Positions 9,953 through 19,081 of a stretch of 64,000 nt of DNA are shown here, piece by piece. Numbering within the stretch: the stretch's first letter is position 1; the number at the start of each line of letters is the position of its first letter. The DNA is from Cohnella herbarum. Its GTDB lineage: Bacteria; Bacillota; Bacilli; Paenibacillales; Paenibacillaceae. Under the pieces are notes generated by a model. It made no database searches. It was not told the DNA's origin and worked only from the letters and a program-made list of their open reading frames with translations. The position numbers and the translations under genes are program-made. The stretch covers positions 7,861,001-7,925,000 of the forward strand of contig NZ_CP051680.1 of assembly GCF_012849095.1 (NCBI RefSeq), given 5' to 3'.

Positions 9953-11149
9953 ATGAACTATCAATTCTCGAAGAGATTGGACACATTCTCATCGTCGGCC
10001 GTCCGGGAAATTCTGAAGCTGACTCAGAAGAAATCGATCATTTCATTCGCCGGCGGATTGCCGGCGGAAGAGCATTTCCCGGTCGCCGCGATCGGGGAAG
10101 CTTTCGAGCGGGTACTCGCCGCAGGCAATAAAGCCTTGCAATACGGTTTGACGGAGGGCTACTTGCCGCTTCGCGAAAGCATCTGCAAGTGGATGGCGCG
10201 CAAAGGGGTAACGGTGACCCCGGACGATATGCTCCTGACGACGGGATCGCAGCAAGCCATCGATCTGCTGACTCGGATCTACATCGATAACGGCGACGTT
10301 ATCTTGGTCGAGAAACCGACTTACTTGTCCGCCTTGCAAGTATTCCGGTCTTACGGCGCTAAGCTGGTATCCGTGGACGCGGATGAAGACGGCATGGTAC
10401 TGGCGGATCTGGATGCCAAGCTGAAGCAGCACAAACCGAAAATGGTGTACGCCATTCCGACGTTCTCCAACCCGACCGGGAAAGCTTGGAGCTTGGAACG
10501 GCGCAAGGGCGTACTGGAGCTGTGCCGGGCGAGCGATACGCTTATTCTCGAGGACGATCCTTACGGCGAGCTGAAGTTCGGGGATGCGTCGATTACTTAT
10601 CCGTCGTTGTTCTCGTTAGACCAGCATCCGAAAGGTTCGTGCGTCGTCTATACGAGCACCTTCTCCAAGACGGTAGCTCCGGCGCTGCGCACGGGCTGGG
10701 TAATGGGCGATCCCGATCTCATCCGTCATATGGCCCGCGCCAAGCAAGCGGCCGATTTGCACTCAAGCTCTCTGGATCAACAGACCTTGCATCAGTTGAT
10801 GGAACATTTCGATCTAGACGGACATATCGAATTCGTCCGCAAGGAATACGAGAGCCGTATGCGCCAGATGGCGGACTTGCTGCGCGAGCAGCAATGGCCG
10901 GGCGTCGTATGGAACGAGCCGAAGGGCGGCATGTTCTTCTGGCTTGAGCTACCGGAATCGATCGATACGGGCGAATTGCTCAAGACGGCGGTCGATATGG
11001 ACGTAGCCTTCGTTCCCGGCGTTTCCTTCTTCGCGGACAGCTCCGGCAAGAACACGATGCGACTTAATTTCACGCACAATGATTTCGAGAGAACGATCAT
11101 TGGGATGAAACGTCTGAATCAGGCGATGGAGAGCGTATTGGTGAAATAG
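9953..11149 (+). CDS. PLP-dependent aminotransferase (LysN/2-aminoadipate type)
   Basis: A 398-residue fold-type I aminotransferase. It has the substrate arm FAGGLPAEEHFP, the central block PTFSNPTGKAWSLERR, the DDPYGELKF loop, and the Schiff-base lysine in TSTFSKTVAPALRTGW. The family includes 2-aminoadipate, aromatic and branched-chain aminotransferases and the domain found in MocR regulators; no DNA-binding domain is present here. Placed 17 bases after leuA and before leuB, it may carry out the last transamination of leucine or related amino acids, which is inference from context. A perfect terminator follows, so leuB is transcribed separately. Confidence 0.9.
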   Translation: MNYQFSKRLDTFSSSAVREILKLTQKKSIISFAGGLPAEEHFPVAAIGEAFERVLAAGNKALQYGLTEGYLPLRESICKWMARKGVTVTPDDMLLTTGSQQAIDLLTRIYIDNGDVILVEKPTYLSALQVFRSYGAKLVSVDADEDGMVLADLDAKLKQHKPKMVYAIPTFSNPTGKAWSLERRKGVLELCRASDTLILEDDPYGELKFGDASITYPSLFSLDQHPKGSCVVYTSTFSKTVAPALRTGWVMGDPDLIRHMARAKQAADLHSSSLDQQTLHQLMEHFDLDGHIEFVRKEYESRMRQMADLLREQQWPGVVWNEPKGGMFFWLELPESIDTGELLKTAVDMDVAFVPGVSFFADSSGKNTMRLNFTHNDFERTIIGMKRLNQAMESVLVK

Positions 11150-11158
11150 CGATAGAAA

Positions 11159-11194
11159 AGCGGTGGGCAAGAAGCTTCTTGCCCACCGCTTTTT
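11159..11194. terminator. Strong terminator after the aminotransferase gene
   Basis: A perfect 15-base-pair stem, AGCGGTGGGCAAGAA with TTCTTGCCCACCGCT, separated by GC and followed by TTTTC. Confidence 0.92.
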
Positions 11195-11251
11195 CACGAC
11201 ATTAGCCCGCTAAATAGCTGCAGCCTATTAAAGTAATAGTTTTTATCTATT

Positions 11252-11280
11252 TTGCCTCTTGCCCTTAAATGTACTACAAT
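11252..11280 (+). promoter_or_regulatory. Promoter of leuB
   Basis: TTGCCT (11252-11257), 17-base spacer, TACAAT (11275-11280), 54 bases before the leuB ATG. Confidence 0.7.
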
Positions 11281-11334
11281 TGAGAGAAGGTCTCATTAGA
11301 CAACCTATACCCTAAATTGGAGTGAATCATAACG

Positions 11335-12414
11335 ATGTCAGAAGTTAAAAAAATCGCCGTCATCGCAGGTGACGGAATCGGTCCGGAAGTCGTAGCGGAA
11401 GCTGAAAAAGTACTTAAACGTTCGGAGGAATTGTTCGGTTATAAATTCGAGCTTGAGCATGGCTTGTTCGGCGGAATCGCCATCGACGAGAGAGGCACTC
11501 CGTTGCCTGAAGATACGCTTGAAATGTGCCGCAAGGCGGATGCCGTTCTTCTTGGCGCCGTGGGCGGACCGAAATGGGACAACAATTCCAAAGAACTTCG
11601 TCCGGAAACCGGCTTACTCGGTATTCGCAAAGCGTTAGGCCTCTTTTCCAACATTCGTCCCGCCGTCGTATTCGATTGCTTGAAGGATGCTTCTACGTTG
11701 AAGCCGGAAGTTCTTGAAGGAACGGATCTTATCGTCGTTCGCGAACTTACGGGCGGCATCTACTTCGGAGAGAAATTCCGTCGCGAAGGCGCGCAAGGCG
11801 AAGAAGCGGTGGATACATGCGTATATAACGTAACGGAAATCGAACGTATCGTGCGTCAAGCGTTCGAAGTTGCGCAGAAGCGTTCCAAGCGCTTGGCTTC
11901 CGTTGACAAAGCGAATGTCCTGGAAACTTCCCGCCTCTGGAGAGATACGGTTAACCGCATCGCTCCCGAGTACGCCGATGTAGAAGTAGAACATGTGCTT
12001 GTAGATAACTGCGCGATGCAATTGCTTCGCCGCCCGTCGAGCTTCGACGTTATCGTTACGGAAAACATGTTCGGAGATATCTTGAGCGACGAAGCGGCTA
12101 TGCTGACCGGATCGATCGGCATGCTCTCCTCCGCATCTCTTGGCGAAGGCAGCTTCGGATTGTACGAGCCGGTTCACGGCTCCGCTCCCGACATTGCCGG
12201 ACAAGGCATCTCGAATCCGATTGCTACGATCTTGTCCGTAGCGCTCATGTTCCGTTTGACATTCGGTTACGAGGAAGCCGCGACAGCCATTGAAACCGCG
12301 GTTAAGAACGTATTGGATGCCGGACATCGCACGGGCGACATCGCGGTAGATAAGAGCACGGCGATCGGTACGACGGCTATGGGCGACTTGATCGTCGCTG
12401 CAATGAAACGTTAA
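11335..12414 (+). CDS. leuB: 3-isopropylmalate dehydrogenase
   Basis: A 359-residue NAD-dependent oxidative decarboxylase of leucine synthesis. [16 protein letters not shown] is the N-terminal family motif, [11 protein letters not shown] the substrate-binding loop, and [20 protein letters not shown] the Mg-binding signature; [18 protein letters not shown] is the cofactor loop. Length and motifs are canonical. It has its own promoter after a strong terminator. leuC and leuD are not in this window, so they must lie elsewhere. Confidence 0.96.
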   Translation: MSEVKKIAVIAGDGIGPEVVAEAEKVLKRSEELFGYKFELEHGLFGGIAIDERGTPLPEDTLEMCRKADAVLLGAVGGPKWDNNSKELRPETGLLGIRKALGLFSNIRPAVVFDCLKDASTLKPEVLEGTDLIVVRELTGGIYFGEKFRREGAQGEEAVDTCVYNVTEIERIVRQAFEVAQKRSKRLASVDKANVLETSRLWRDTVNRIAPEYADVEVEHVLVDNCAMQLLRRPSSFDVIVTENMFGDILSDEAAMLTGSIGMLSSASLGEGSFGLYEPVHGSAPDIAGQGISNPIATILSVALMFRLTFGYEEAATAIETAVKNVLDAGHRTGDIAVDKSTAIGTTAMGDLIVAAMKR

Positions 12415-12429
12415 TTATAATAATTCTAA
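12415..12429 (+). promoter_or_regulatory. PerR-like operator upstream of the peroxiredoxin
   Basis: TTATAATAATTCTAA differs at one position from the Bacillus PerR box TTATAATNATTATAA. It lies 19 bases upstream of the -35 element. A second, weaker AT-rich half-matching stretch (12436-12450) reaches the -35. Binding by PerR is inferred; Fur-family relatives share similar boxes. Confidence 0.65.
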
Positions 12430-12448
12430 AAAAAGAATAATTATCATC

Positions 12449-12477
12449 TTGACTAGGCCGTCCAAGGATGGTACGAT
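12449..12477 (+). promoter_or_regulatory. SigA-type promoter of the peroxiredoxin gene
   Basis: TTGACT (12449-12454), 17-base spacer, TACGAT (12472-12477). Confidence 0.75.
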
Positions 12478-12538
12478 TTTTAACGTGATTATTGATTAGG
12501 CACTGGCGACAAGGTCGGGCTTACAGGAGGTAAATGGC

Positions 12539-13087
12539 ATGGCAGAGCGTTTAGTAGGTCGTCCCGCACCGGATTTCACTTTGGAAACGGCAAACGGAGA
12601 CGGTAAAGATTTCGGCAAAGTTTCGTTGTCCGATTACCGTGGTAAATGGTTAGTATTGTACTTCTACCCGCTGGACTTCACATTCGTGTGCCCAACGGAA
12701 ATCACGGCTCTTTCCGATGCTAACGAAGTATTCAAAGGCTTGAATACGGAAGTTCTCGGCGTCAGCGTAGACAGCAAACACAGCCACCGCGCGTGGATTA
12801 ATACAGCTAAGAACGATAACGGTCTTGGCCAATTGAATCACCCGCTTGGCGCGGATATCACGAAACAAGTCGCTCGCGACTATGGCGTTCTGATCGAAGA
12901 AGAAGGAATCGCGCTTCGCGGTTTGTTCATTATCGATCCGGACGGCGAATTGAAATACCAAGTCGTTAACCATAACGATGTAGGTCGCAGCGTAGAGGAA
13001 ACTCTTCGCGTACTGCAAGCTTTGCAATCCGGCGGTCTGTGCCCGATGAACTGGAAAGCCGGCGACAAGCACCTCGTCGCGAAATAA
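12539..13087 (+). CDS. Typical 2-Cys peroxiredoxin (AhpC/TSA family)
   Basis: A 182-residue thiol peroxidase that reduces hydrogen peroxide and organic hydroperoxides. The peroxidatic Cys is in DFTFVCPTE near residue 52, and the resolving Cys is in SGGLCPMNWKAGD near residue 170. The Prx active-site arginine region follows. AGGAGG at 12526 sets the ATG. No flavoprotein reductase (AhpF) is adjacent, so electrons probably come from thioredoxin. A PerR-like box and a good promoter precede it, and a terminator follows, so it is a stand-alone oxidative-stress gene. Confidence 0.94.
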   Translation: MAERLVGRPAPDFTLETANGDGKDFGKVSLSDYRGKWLVLYFYPLDFTFVCPTEITALSDANEVFKGLNTEVLGVSVDSKHSHRAWINTAKNDNGLGQLNHPLGADITKQVARDYGVLIEEEGIALRGLFIIDPDGELKYQVVNHNDVGRSVEETLRVLQALQSGGLCPMNWKAGDKHLVAK

Positions 13088-13107
13088 GAATCGGATAGAT
13101 TCGTCAG

Positions 13108-13138
13108 CTCCTCGGAACTTGGTTCCGGGGAGTTTTTT
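13108..13138 (+). terminator. Terminator after the peroxiredoxin gene
   Basis: CTCCTCGGAAC pairs with GTTCCGGGGAG, followed by TTTTTT. Confidence 0.85.
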
Positions 13139-13231
13139 ACCCTATTGGAAATAAAATGCGGCAGGAATTGTGTTTATAGATAGAGAATATAGTGAGAAGA
13201 ATAACAATGCTGATTTGAAGGAGGGAAGGCG

Positions 13232-13657
13232 ATGAGCTTTTGCTGTGGAGCCAGCATGATTGGAACGAAAGGGACGTTAAAACATATCCGGACACGCATT
13301 CATAACGTACCGATTTTGTTTTGCCCGGTTTGTCACCGTATCGAAGTGCACTATCTGGTGGAGAACGAATACGAAATTTTGGCCGAATATGCACACGGCG
13401 ACGGAGCATCAGAAGTCGACTTCCACGACTACGTTGACGAGTCCGACAAAGCTCTTCATGAGAATTGCGTGAACAACGAAGAAGAAGACCCGATGCAAAT
13501 CGTGCAAAATCAAATCGATATGTCGCTCGACTTACTGACCTTCGCGAAGGAAATCCGCGATCAGGAGTGGGAGCAGCAGTTAAAGAAACGTCTTATCGTC
13601 TTAAGTCAGAGACGCCATAAGTTGAAGTTGAAACGAACGCCGGGGGGTACGATTTAA
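13232..13657 (+). CDS. Small Cys-rich (zinc-ribbon-like) protein
   Basis: A 141-residue protein starting MSFCCGASMIG, with a second Cys pair FCPVCHRIEVHY near residue 33; the two pairs could bind zinc. The middle is acidic and the C-terminal helix (LLTFAKEIRDQEWEQQLKKRL) ends in a basic tail, somewhat like the IDEAL-domain helix of the protein at 26711-27079. GGAGGGAAGGCG precedes the ATG. I do not recognise a named family. It is transcribed alone and closed by a terminator at 13688-13735. Confidence 0.8.
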   Translation: MSFCCGASMIGTKGTLKHIRTRIHNVPILFCPVCHRIEVHYLVENEYEILAEYAHGDGASEVDFHDYVDESDKALHENCVNNEEEDPMQIVQNQIDMSLDLLTFAKEIRDQEWEQQLKKRLIVLSQRRHKLKLKRTPGGTI

Positions 13658-13687
13658 ACCCGCTCTGGGTTAGTATAGGAAGTAACG

Positions 13688-13735
13688 AAGACTGCACTTA
13701 AGTGGATTTCTTCTGCTTAAGGCAGTCTTTCTTAT
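13688..13735 (+). terminator. Intrinsic terminator after the Cys-rich protein gene
   Basis: AAGACTGC and CTTAAG on the left pair with CTTAAG and GCAGTCTT on the right, followed by a T-rich tail. Confidence 0.85.
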
Positions 13736-13749
13736 TTATTGCAGGGGGT

Positions 13750-13778
13750 ACCCCCTTATAATGCGATAAAGCTTCGAA
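13750..13778 (+). promoter_or_regulatory. Candidate SigI-type promoter of sigI-rsgI
   Basis: ACCCCC (13750-13755) and CGAA (13775-13778) match the -35 and -10 motifs reported for sigma-I promoters in Bacillus subtilis, suggesting autoregulation. The ACCCCC is also half of a GGGGGTACCCCC palindrome (13744-13755), and a SigA-like TATAAT overlaps at 13757-13762. Spacing is 19 bases, and I cannot confirm that this is optimal. Confidence 0.5.
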
Positions 13779-13786
13779 TGGTATGA

Positions 13787-14605
13787 ATGTGGGGTGAGCG
13801 AGTGCTGCTCGTACTTTTCAAGAAATGGCTGGGTTCATCTGGCGGATCGTCGCGGAACTCGATCGAGGGAGTCGCGCCTGATCGCATAGTAGAGCAGATC
13901 CAGAACGGAAGTCATGAACTGCGCAATGAGCTGATTCGTCAGTATCATCCATACATACTCAAGACAACCAGCCGATTTTTCCGCCGTTATATCGACCCGA
14001 AGCAGGATGACGCGTATAGCGTGGCTTTGGCGGCATTCGATGAGGCGATTACCGGTTTTTCCGCGGAGGGAGGCAGGTTGTTTTTGGGCTTCGCGGAAAC
14101 GGTCATACACCGAAGGCTGATCGATTACGTGAGGAAAGAAAGCAGACATTCCGCATCCATTCCCTATAGCGCTTTCGACTCTACGACGGAAGATGGAGAG
14201 AATGCGATTAATCGAATAGAAGTCGTTCAATCGATCGAAGCTTATCATCAAGAGAGATCCGCGGACGAGCGTAAGCTGGAAATCGCGGCTTTGACGGAAG
14301 AGCTATCATTATATGGGATCACGTTTAATGATCTAGTCACCCATTCCCCCCGTCATCAAGATTCGCGAGAAGTGTTGCTTAGGATGGGGAGAAGGCTCGC
14401 GAGCGAAGAGGCGTTATTTCGTTCGCTGTGCGATAAACGGCAACTGCCGATTAAAGAACTATGCGAAATGGAGTCCGTTTCTCGCAAAACGGCCGAGCGC
14501 CATCGTAAGTATTTGATCGCGGTAAGTTTGATCGCCTATGGGACTTATCCTTTTTTGCAGGAATATATCGGCTTGGATCGTGAAGGAAAGGAGGGGATGT
14601 CATGA
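13787..14605 (+). CDS. sigI: RNA polymerase sigma factor SigI
   Basis: A 272-residue sigma factor of the SigI group. The region-2-like block spans residues 40-110 (IRQYHPYILKTTSRFFRR, DDAYSVALAAFDEAITGF, FAETVIHRRLIDYVRKE). The C-terminal helix-turn-helix of SigI is LPIKELCEMESVSRKTAERHRKYL. SigI factors respond to heat or, in clostridia, to polysaccharides, through a membrane anti-sigma factor. An ATG at 13787 opens the frame, but GGGGTGAG at 13791-13798 fits a GTG start at 13802 better. The end overlaps rsgI by 4 bases. Confidence 0.9.
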   Translation: MWGERVLLVLFKKWLGSSGGSSRNSIEGVAPDRIVEQIQNGSHELRNELIRQYHPYILKTTSRFFRRYIDPKQDDAYSVALAAFDEAITGFSAEGGRLFLGFAETVIHRRLIDYVRKESRHSASIPYSAFDSTTEDGENAINRIEVVQSIEAYHQERSADERKLEIAALTEELSLYGITFNDLVTHSPRHQDSREVLLRMGRRLASEEALFRSLCDKRQLPIKELCEMESVSRKTAERHRKYLIAVSLIAYGTYPFLQEYIGLDREGKEGMS

Positions 14606-15912
14606 ATCGCGGAACAGTAATGTCGTTAAATAGACGGACGGCCATCGTGCTTATGCCGGACGGTCAATTCGTAAGCGTGAAACGTCAAGCCCGGTTCCAG
14701 ATCGGAGACGAGATTACCGATTTTCCGTTGGCGCGTGCCGTTCCCCGGATCCGGCAGAGATTGTTGCAAGCAGGCGCGGCCGTTTCGATGCTATTGCTCG
14801 TCTTGATCGGTTTCCTCGTATTCCGCGCGCCGCCGGTCGTAGCCTACGTGACGATGGATATTAACCCGAGCATCGAGCTGGGCTTGGATGCCAAGGAAAG
14901 AGTTCGCGAGCTGCGTGCGATTAATAAGGAAGCGGAAGGCGTCATCGAAGGGCTGAAATACCGGGGACGAGAGTTAGAGACGGTCATGAACGAGATTGCC
15001 CGGAGGTTGATTGATGACAAGGTTCTTACGGAGGACGACCGGGAAATCATGATCGCGAGCGTGCCGGTTAAGGCGGTAAAATCAACTTGGGAAAAAGATG
15101 TCACGAACAAAATGACAAGCATCCTGAATGAGGCGACGAAGCGGGAACAGCCGTCCAAGCCGGCTGCTTCGCTTGAAGTGACGACGGTATCCGTACCGGC
15201 TGAAGTTCGGGAGGAAGCGAACAAGAACGGGATCTCGTCGGGGCAAATGGCTTTCTGGCTCGTATCGAAGAGCAAAGGGCACGAAGTATCGATGGAGACG
15301 CTTAAGTCCAAGTCGCTGAAGGATATCGCTGCTTCTTGGGGCGGCGTGAATAAAGTGATGAGCAAGGGTAAATCCGATGATAAAAGCGACAAAGACGACC
15401 ATGACGATAAAGACGATCGGGACGATAAAGACGACGGAAAAGCGAAAGACGACGGAAAAGCGAACCATGGAAAAAATGACAAAATACGCAACAACGGCAA
15501 CAACGACGACAAACATAATGATAACGACAAGCGCGGTAATGGTATAGGCAGCCGTAATAACAATGACGATGATAAAGATGACGACAGACGCGGCAATGAT
15601 TCGGGTAACCGGTATAAGGACGACGGCGATAACCGGAAAAATGACGCCTACAAACGTAACGAGGACAATGATAAACGCAGCAAGGAAGAGGGTTGGCGCG
15701 GAAAAGACGACGAAGACGATAAGGACGACGATCGGCGCAACGCGGGTAACGGGAGAGGGCATTATGATTCCGGTTACCAGGGGCGGAACGATCGGGATGG
15801 CGAGAAGCGGAATAACGATTCATCGTGGAAGCGACTGCTTGAAGATTCTAAGAATGGGAAATCCGGGCGAAGCGAAAGAGAGAACGGCCGCGGATCGAAC
15901 AACAAAGACTAA
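14602..15912 (+). CDS. rsgI: Anti-sigma-I factor RsgI with charged disordered tail
   Basis: A 436-residue membrane protein. The N-terminal RsgI_N domain (NRRTAIVLMPDGQFVSVKRQ) binds SigI in the cytoplasm. One TM segment lies at about 52-73 (AGAAVSMLLLVLIGFLVF). The conserved juxtamembrane outer domain begins VAYVTMDINPSIELGLDAK. From about residue 255 the tail is almost only Asp, Lys, Asn, Arg and Gly, in repeats of DDKDD/DKDDR type, and is presumably disordered and extracellular. Clostridial RsgI tails carry carbohydrate-binding modules; none is visible here. ATG overlaps the sigI stop, so the pair is coupled. Confidence 0.92.
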   Translation: MNRGTVMSLNRRTAIVLMPDGQFVSVKRQARFQIGDEITDFPLARAVPRIRQRLLQAGAAVSMLLLVLIGFLVFRAPPVVAYVTMDINPSIELGLDAKERVRELRAINKEAEGVIEGLKYRGRELETVMNEIARRLIDDKVLTEDDREIMIASVPVKAVKSTWEKDVTNKMTSILNEATKREQPSKPAASLEVTTVSVPAEVREEANKNGISSGQMAFWLVSKSKGHEVSMETLKSKSLKDIAASWGGVNKVMSKGKSDDKSDKDDHDDKDDRDDKDDGKAKDDGKANHGKNDKIRNNGNNDDKHNDNDKRGNGIGSRNNNDDDKDDDRRGNDSGNRYKDDGDNRKNDAYKRNEDNDKRSKEEGWRGKDDEDDKDDDRRNAGNGRGHYDSGYQGRNDRDGEKRNNDSSWKRLLEDSKNGKSGRSERENGRGSNNKD

Positions 15913-15954
15913 CAGGAGTAACCATGGATCGTCAAGGCTCGACAACTTCTCCCG

Positions 15955-15984
15955 TTGACAGTAATGCTAATTAATGGCTATGAT
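15955..15984 (+). promoter_or_regulatory. Promoter of the PAS histidine kinase gene
   Basis: TTGACA (15955-15960), 18-base spacer, TATGAT (15979-15984). Confidence 0.7.
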
Positions 15985-16052
15985 TTGATTAATTTGATAT
16001 TAAAATTGATTTGATCTTGCCTTGCACAGCTCTGGCGATGGGGGATGCTTGA

Positions 16053-17432
16053 ATGGACGGATGGCGAACGCGTTATTTTCCGATTCTGGCAGAGTTTGTT
16101 CGAAGCAGCGGACTTCACGTTCGTTCGGAGACGAAGGAATTACGGCTTGAGCTTTCGGCTGTGCCGATCGACGATATTTTGGAGCATCATGAGGAAAGCG
16201 TGAAGTTTTTGCTCTCTTATGCCGAACCGGAAGACCGGATGACATTCGTGCACCGGTCTCTTTTGTTTATTACGGAATTGCTTATCGCGGTGCGAATGCC
16301 GGAAGGCGCGGCCGCGATGGAAGAAGCGGAAACGGAACGAATACTCAAAAGCGCAAGCTCTATCCACTATCCCCCGATGGAGGAAGAGCATCCGAATAAA
16401 TTTGAAACCGTTCTCCAGCATATGGACAGCGGAGTTGCCTTATTCGATGGATCGGGGAACTTAAGGTTTCTTAACGTTCAGATGTCGCGAATGCTGCAAG
16501 CCCCCCGTCGCTCCTTGATCGGCTCTACGCTCAATCAACTATTTTTTCACGCGAACCTTCAGCTTTCCGTTCGTAAAAACTTCCTGAGGATCTATCGGGA
16601 AATGGTTCGGTTTCGTAGATATCACGGCGAATTCCAAGATGCGAACGGACGGTTCTTGCTAGTTAGCATCTCGCGTATCGAGGAGTTGGACGGCGACTAT
16701 CTAGTTAGCGTCAAGGACGTATCCGAGTACAAGCAGATCGAACAGGCCGCATTCCAGAACGACAAGCTGGCGATGCTCGGTAAGATCGCCGCGGCCATCG
16801 CGCACGAAATCCGAAATCCGTTAACCTCGATCAGAGGTTTTATTCAACTGCTCAACCCGTTTCTCAAGAACATCGGAAAAGAAGAATACGGTCGGATCAT
16901 TTTGTCGGAAATCGATCGGGCCAACGATATTATTTACGAGTTTCTGAATTCCTCCAAACCTTCCGCGCCAATGAAGCAGAAGGTTCTCGTTGGGCTGTTG
17001 CTTAAGGAAACGACAATGCTCTCGGAGAGCGAAGCGCTTATGAACGGATGCGAGATTCACAATGAAATTTTCGATCCGTATTTAACGATTGCGGTAGACG
17101 TAAAACAAATTAAGCAAGTATTTTTGAATATTATCAAAAACGCGATGGATGCGATACACGAGAAACAAGACGGGCGCAAAGGGCGCATCGATATCACGGC
17201 AAGGTTAGAAGGGAAATACGCTTTGATTTCGATTAAGGATAACGGGAAGGGCATGCAGCGGGCGACGTTGAGCCGGTTGTTCGATCCTTTTTTCACGACG
17301 AAGGAAGAAGGGACGGGCCTGGGGTTGTCGGTCAGCTATCGGATTATCCGTAATCATGGAGGCACGATTCATGTCGATAGTCAACTCAACGAAGGGACGG
17401 AATTTTTAATTTATTTGCCTTATGTCGAGTGA
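16053..17432 (+). CDS. PAS-domain sensor histidine kinase
   Basis: A 459-residue cytoplasmic kinase. Residues 1-115 are unassigned, a PAS domain follows at about 120-235 (LQHMDSGVALFDGSGNLRFL to VSVKDVSEYKQ), and HisKA holds the phospho-acceptor His251 in AIAHEIRNPLTSIRGF. The HATPase_c boxes are N (NIIKNAMDAI), G1 (DNGKGM) and G2 (GTGLGLSVSY). No TM segment is seen. No response regulator is adjacent, so it is an orphan; the NPLTSIRGF box resembles KinA-type sporulation kinases that feed Spo0A, but that role is speculation. It overlaps the downstream aminopeptidase frame by 4 bases. Confidence 0.92.
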   Translation: MDGWRTRYFPILAEFVRSSGLHVRSETKELRLELSAVPIDDILEHHEESVKFLLSYAEPEDRMTFVHRSLLFITELLIAVRMPEGAAAMEEAETERILKSASSIHYPPMEEEHPNKFETVLQHMDSGVALFDGSGNLRFLNVQMSRMLQAPRRSLIGSTLNQLFFHANLQLSVRKNFLRIYREMVRFRRYHGEFQDANGRFLLVSISRIEELDGDYLVSVKDVSEYKQIEQAAFQNDKLAMLGKIAAAIAHEIRNPLTSIRGFIQLLNPFLKNIGKEEYGRIILSEIDRANDIIYEFLNSSKPSAPMKQKVLVGLLLKETTMLSESEALMNGCEIHNEIFDPYLTIAVDVKQIKQVFLNIIKNAMDAIHEKQDGRKGRIDITARLEGKYALISIKDNGKGMQRATLSRLFDPFFTTKEEGTGLGLSVSYRIIRNHGGTIHVDSQLNEGTEFLIYLPYVE

Positions 17433-19051
17433 AAAGAGTAGAATCTGGATTAGTGATAGTGAAAGCTCAACAACCTCTTAAAGCACGAGATTCTCTCTTA
17501 GGGTGGGACATAGGCATGTTATGGAAGGATTGGCCCCTGAAATGGGAAACGACGGGGCCTAACGCACGAGGCTTACAAGGAACGGCGGAAGCCATCATCG
17601 TGTTTGCCGATCGCGCGGCTATCGATGAGGGGCGTAAGCTCGTAGAGCCGTCTATCGATTCGGCATTGAGAGATCGCGTTGATCGAGGTATTTATCAGGG
17701 AAAATCGGGAGAAACCGAACTGCTCTCCACGTTGGGAATCCTCCCCGAGAAGTATGCGCTATTCGTCGGTTGCGAGGCTGCTCCGTATACGACTAAAGCG
17801 TTGCGGGATTCCGCCGGAAGCCTAGGAACGAAGCTATTGGAATATCAAATAAAGAAAGCCGTCTTCATCGTACCCCCGGGATTCTCGTTATCCTTAGCGG
17901 AGCACGATCTAAGAGCGGCCTCTTGCGCGTTCATGGAAGGTTTGCTTCTCGGACTGTACCGTAGGAATAGTCAAGCGGAGGCGGGGCGTACGCAAGCTTT
18001 ACTCGCGGAGATCGAATTCGTGCTCGATTCGGAGACGGAGATCGGCGAATGGAGCGAAGGCCTGCTGCGCGGCTTTCGGTCGGCCAATGCGGTATGTTAC
18101 GCGCGGGAGCTGACGAACGAACCGGCCAATCTGCTGACTCCCGGTCGGCTAGCGAACGAAGCGAGTTTACTTGCCGCGCGGTACGGATTGGATTGCCGCA
18201 TCTTCGATGAACGGGAAGCGGCTCAAGAGGGCATGGGAGGTCTATTGGCCGTCGGGAACGGGAGCGCCAACCCTCCGCGGATGATCGTGATCCATCATAG
18301 AGGGAACCCGGGCTCGGACGAGACTTTAGGACTGATCGGCAAGGGAGTAACCTTCGATACGGGGGGCATATCCCTGAAGAAAGCCGAGGGCATGGAGGAA
18401 ATGATATCGGATATGGGCGGTGCCGCGGCGATCATGGGCGTCATGAGGGCAGTCGGAGAGTCGAAACCCGCAATGAATATCGTGGCCGTGATCCCCGCGG
18501 CGGAGAATATGCCCTCCGGGAGCGCATTTAAGCCGGGTGACGTTATCCGTACGTATGGCGGGAAAACCGTCGAGGTGCTGAACACCGACGCGGAAGGCAG
18601 AATCGTATTGGCGGACGGGCTCGCGACGGCTTTGCGTCAAGGGGCGACGAAGCTCATCGACGTCGCGACGTTAACCGGCGCGGTCATGCACGCGCTGGGC
18701 GACGTCACGACGGGCGCCTTCTCGAACGACGACGAGATGCTGCAGAGCTTTCTTAACTCTGCTCGTCGCGCCGGAGAATACGTATGGCCGCTTCCGACGT
18801 ATCCGGAATATAAGCGTTTGCTCAAGAGCGACGTAGCCGATGTCAAAAACCATGGGGGAACCTGGGCGGGGGCGATAGCCGGAGCGCTGTTCGTAAACGC
18901 GTTCGCGGACGAGCGGCCGTGGATCCATCTGGACATCGGAGGAACGGCTTGGATGTGGAGTGACAGGGGTTTCGAGAGCAAGGGCGGGACGGGTGTCATG
19001 GTCCGTGCTTTGCTGGAATATATCAATAGCGAAGAGACAGTGCAGGAATAA
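17429..19051 (+). CDS. Leucyl aminopeptidase (M17 family)
   Basis: A 540-residue metallo-aminopeptidase, a little longer than usual. The metal ligands and active site are clear: LIGKGVTFDTGGISLKKAEG with Lys and Asp, EEMISDMGGAAAIMG, and the signature NTDAEGRIVLADGLA. The C-terminal block is NHGGTWAGAIAGALFVNAF. It removes N-terminal residues from peptides in the cytoplasm, using two divalent metal ions. Start GTG overlaps the kinase stop (GTGA) and the mRNA is probably shared; a start somewhat inside the frame is possible because the first 30 residues are atypical. Confidence 0.93.
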   Translation: MKRVESGLVIVKAQQPLKARDSLLGWDIGMLWKDWPLKWETTGPNARGLQGTAEAIIVFADRAAIDEGRKLVEPSIDSALRDRVDRGIYQGKSGETELLSTLGILPEKYALFVGCEAAPYTTKALRDSAGSLGTKLLEYQIKKAVFIVPPGFSLSLAEHDLRAASCAFMEGLLLGLYRRNSQAEAGRTQALLAEIEFVLDSETEIGEWSEGLLRGFRSANAVCYARELTNEPANLLTPGRLANEASLLAARYGLDCRIFDEREAAQEGMGGLLAVGNGSANPPRMIVIHHRGNPGSDETLGLIGKGVTFDTGGISLKKAEGMEEMISDMGGAAAIMGVMRAVGESKPAMNIVAVIPAAENMPSGSAFKPGDVIRTYGGKTVEVLNTDAEGRIVLADGLATALRQGATKLIDVATLTGAVMHALGDVTTGAFSNDDEMLQSFLNSARRAGEYVWPLPTYPEYKRLLKSDVADVKNHGGTWAGAIAGALFVNAFADERPWIHLDIGGTAWMWSDRGFESKGGTGVMVRALLEYINSEETVQE

Positions 19052-19081
19052 TGTAGCCGGTACAACATGGGGGAGCATGGA

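Noticed and set aside
15082..15823. Long minus-strand frames opposite rsgI
   Set aside because: They result from the Asp/Lys-rich low-complexity codons of the sense gene.
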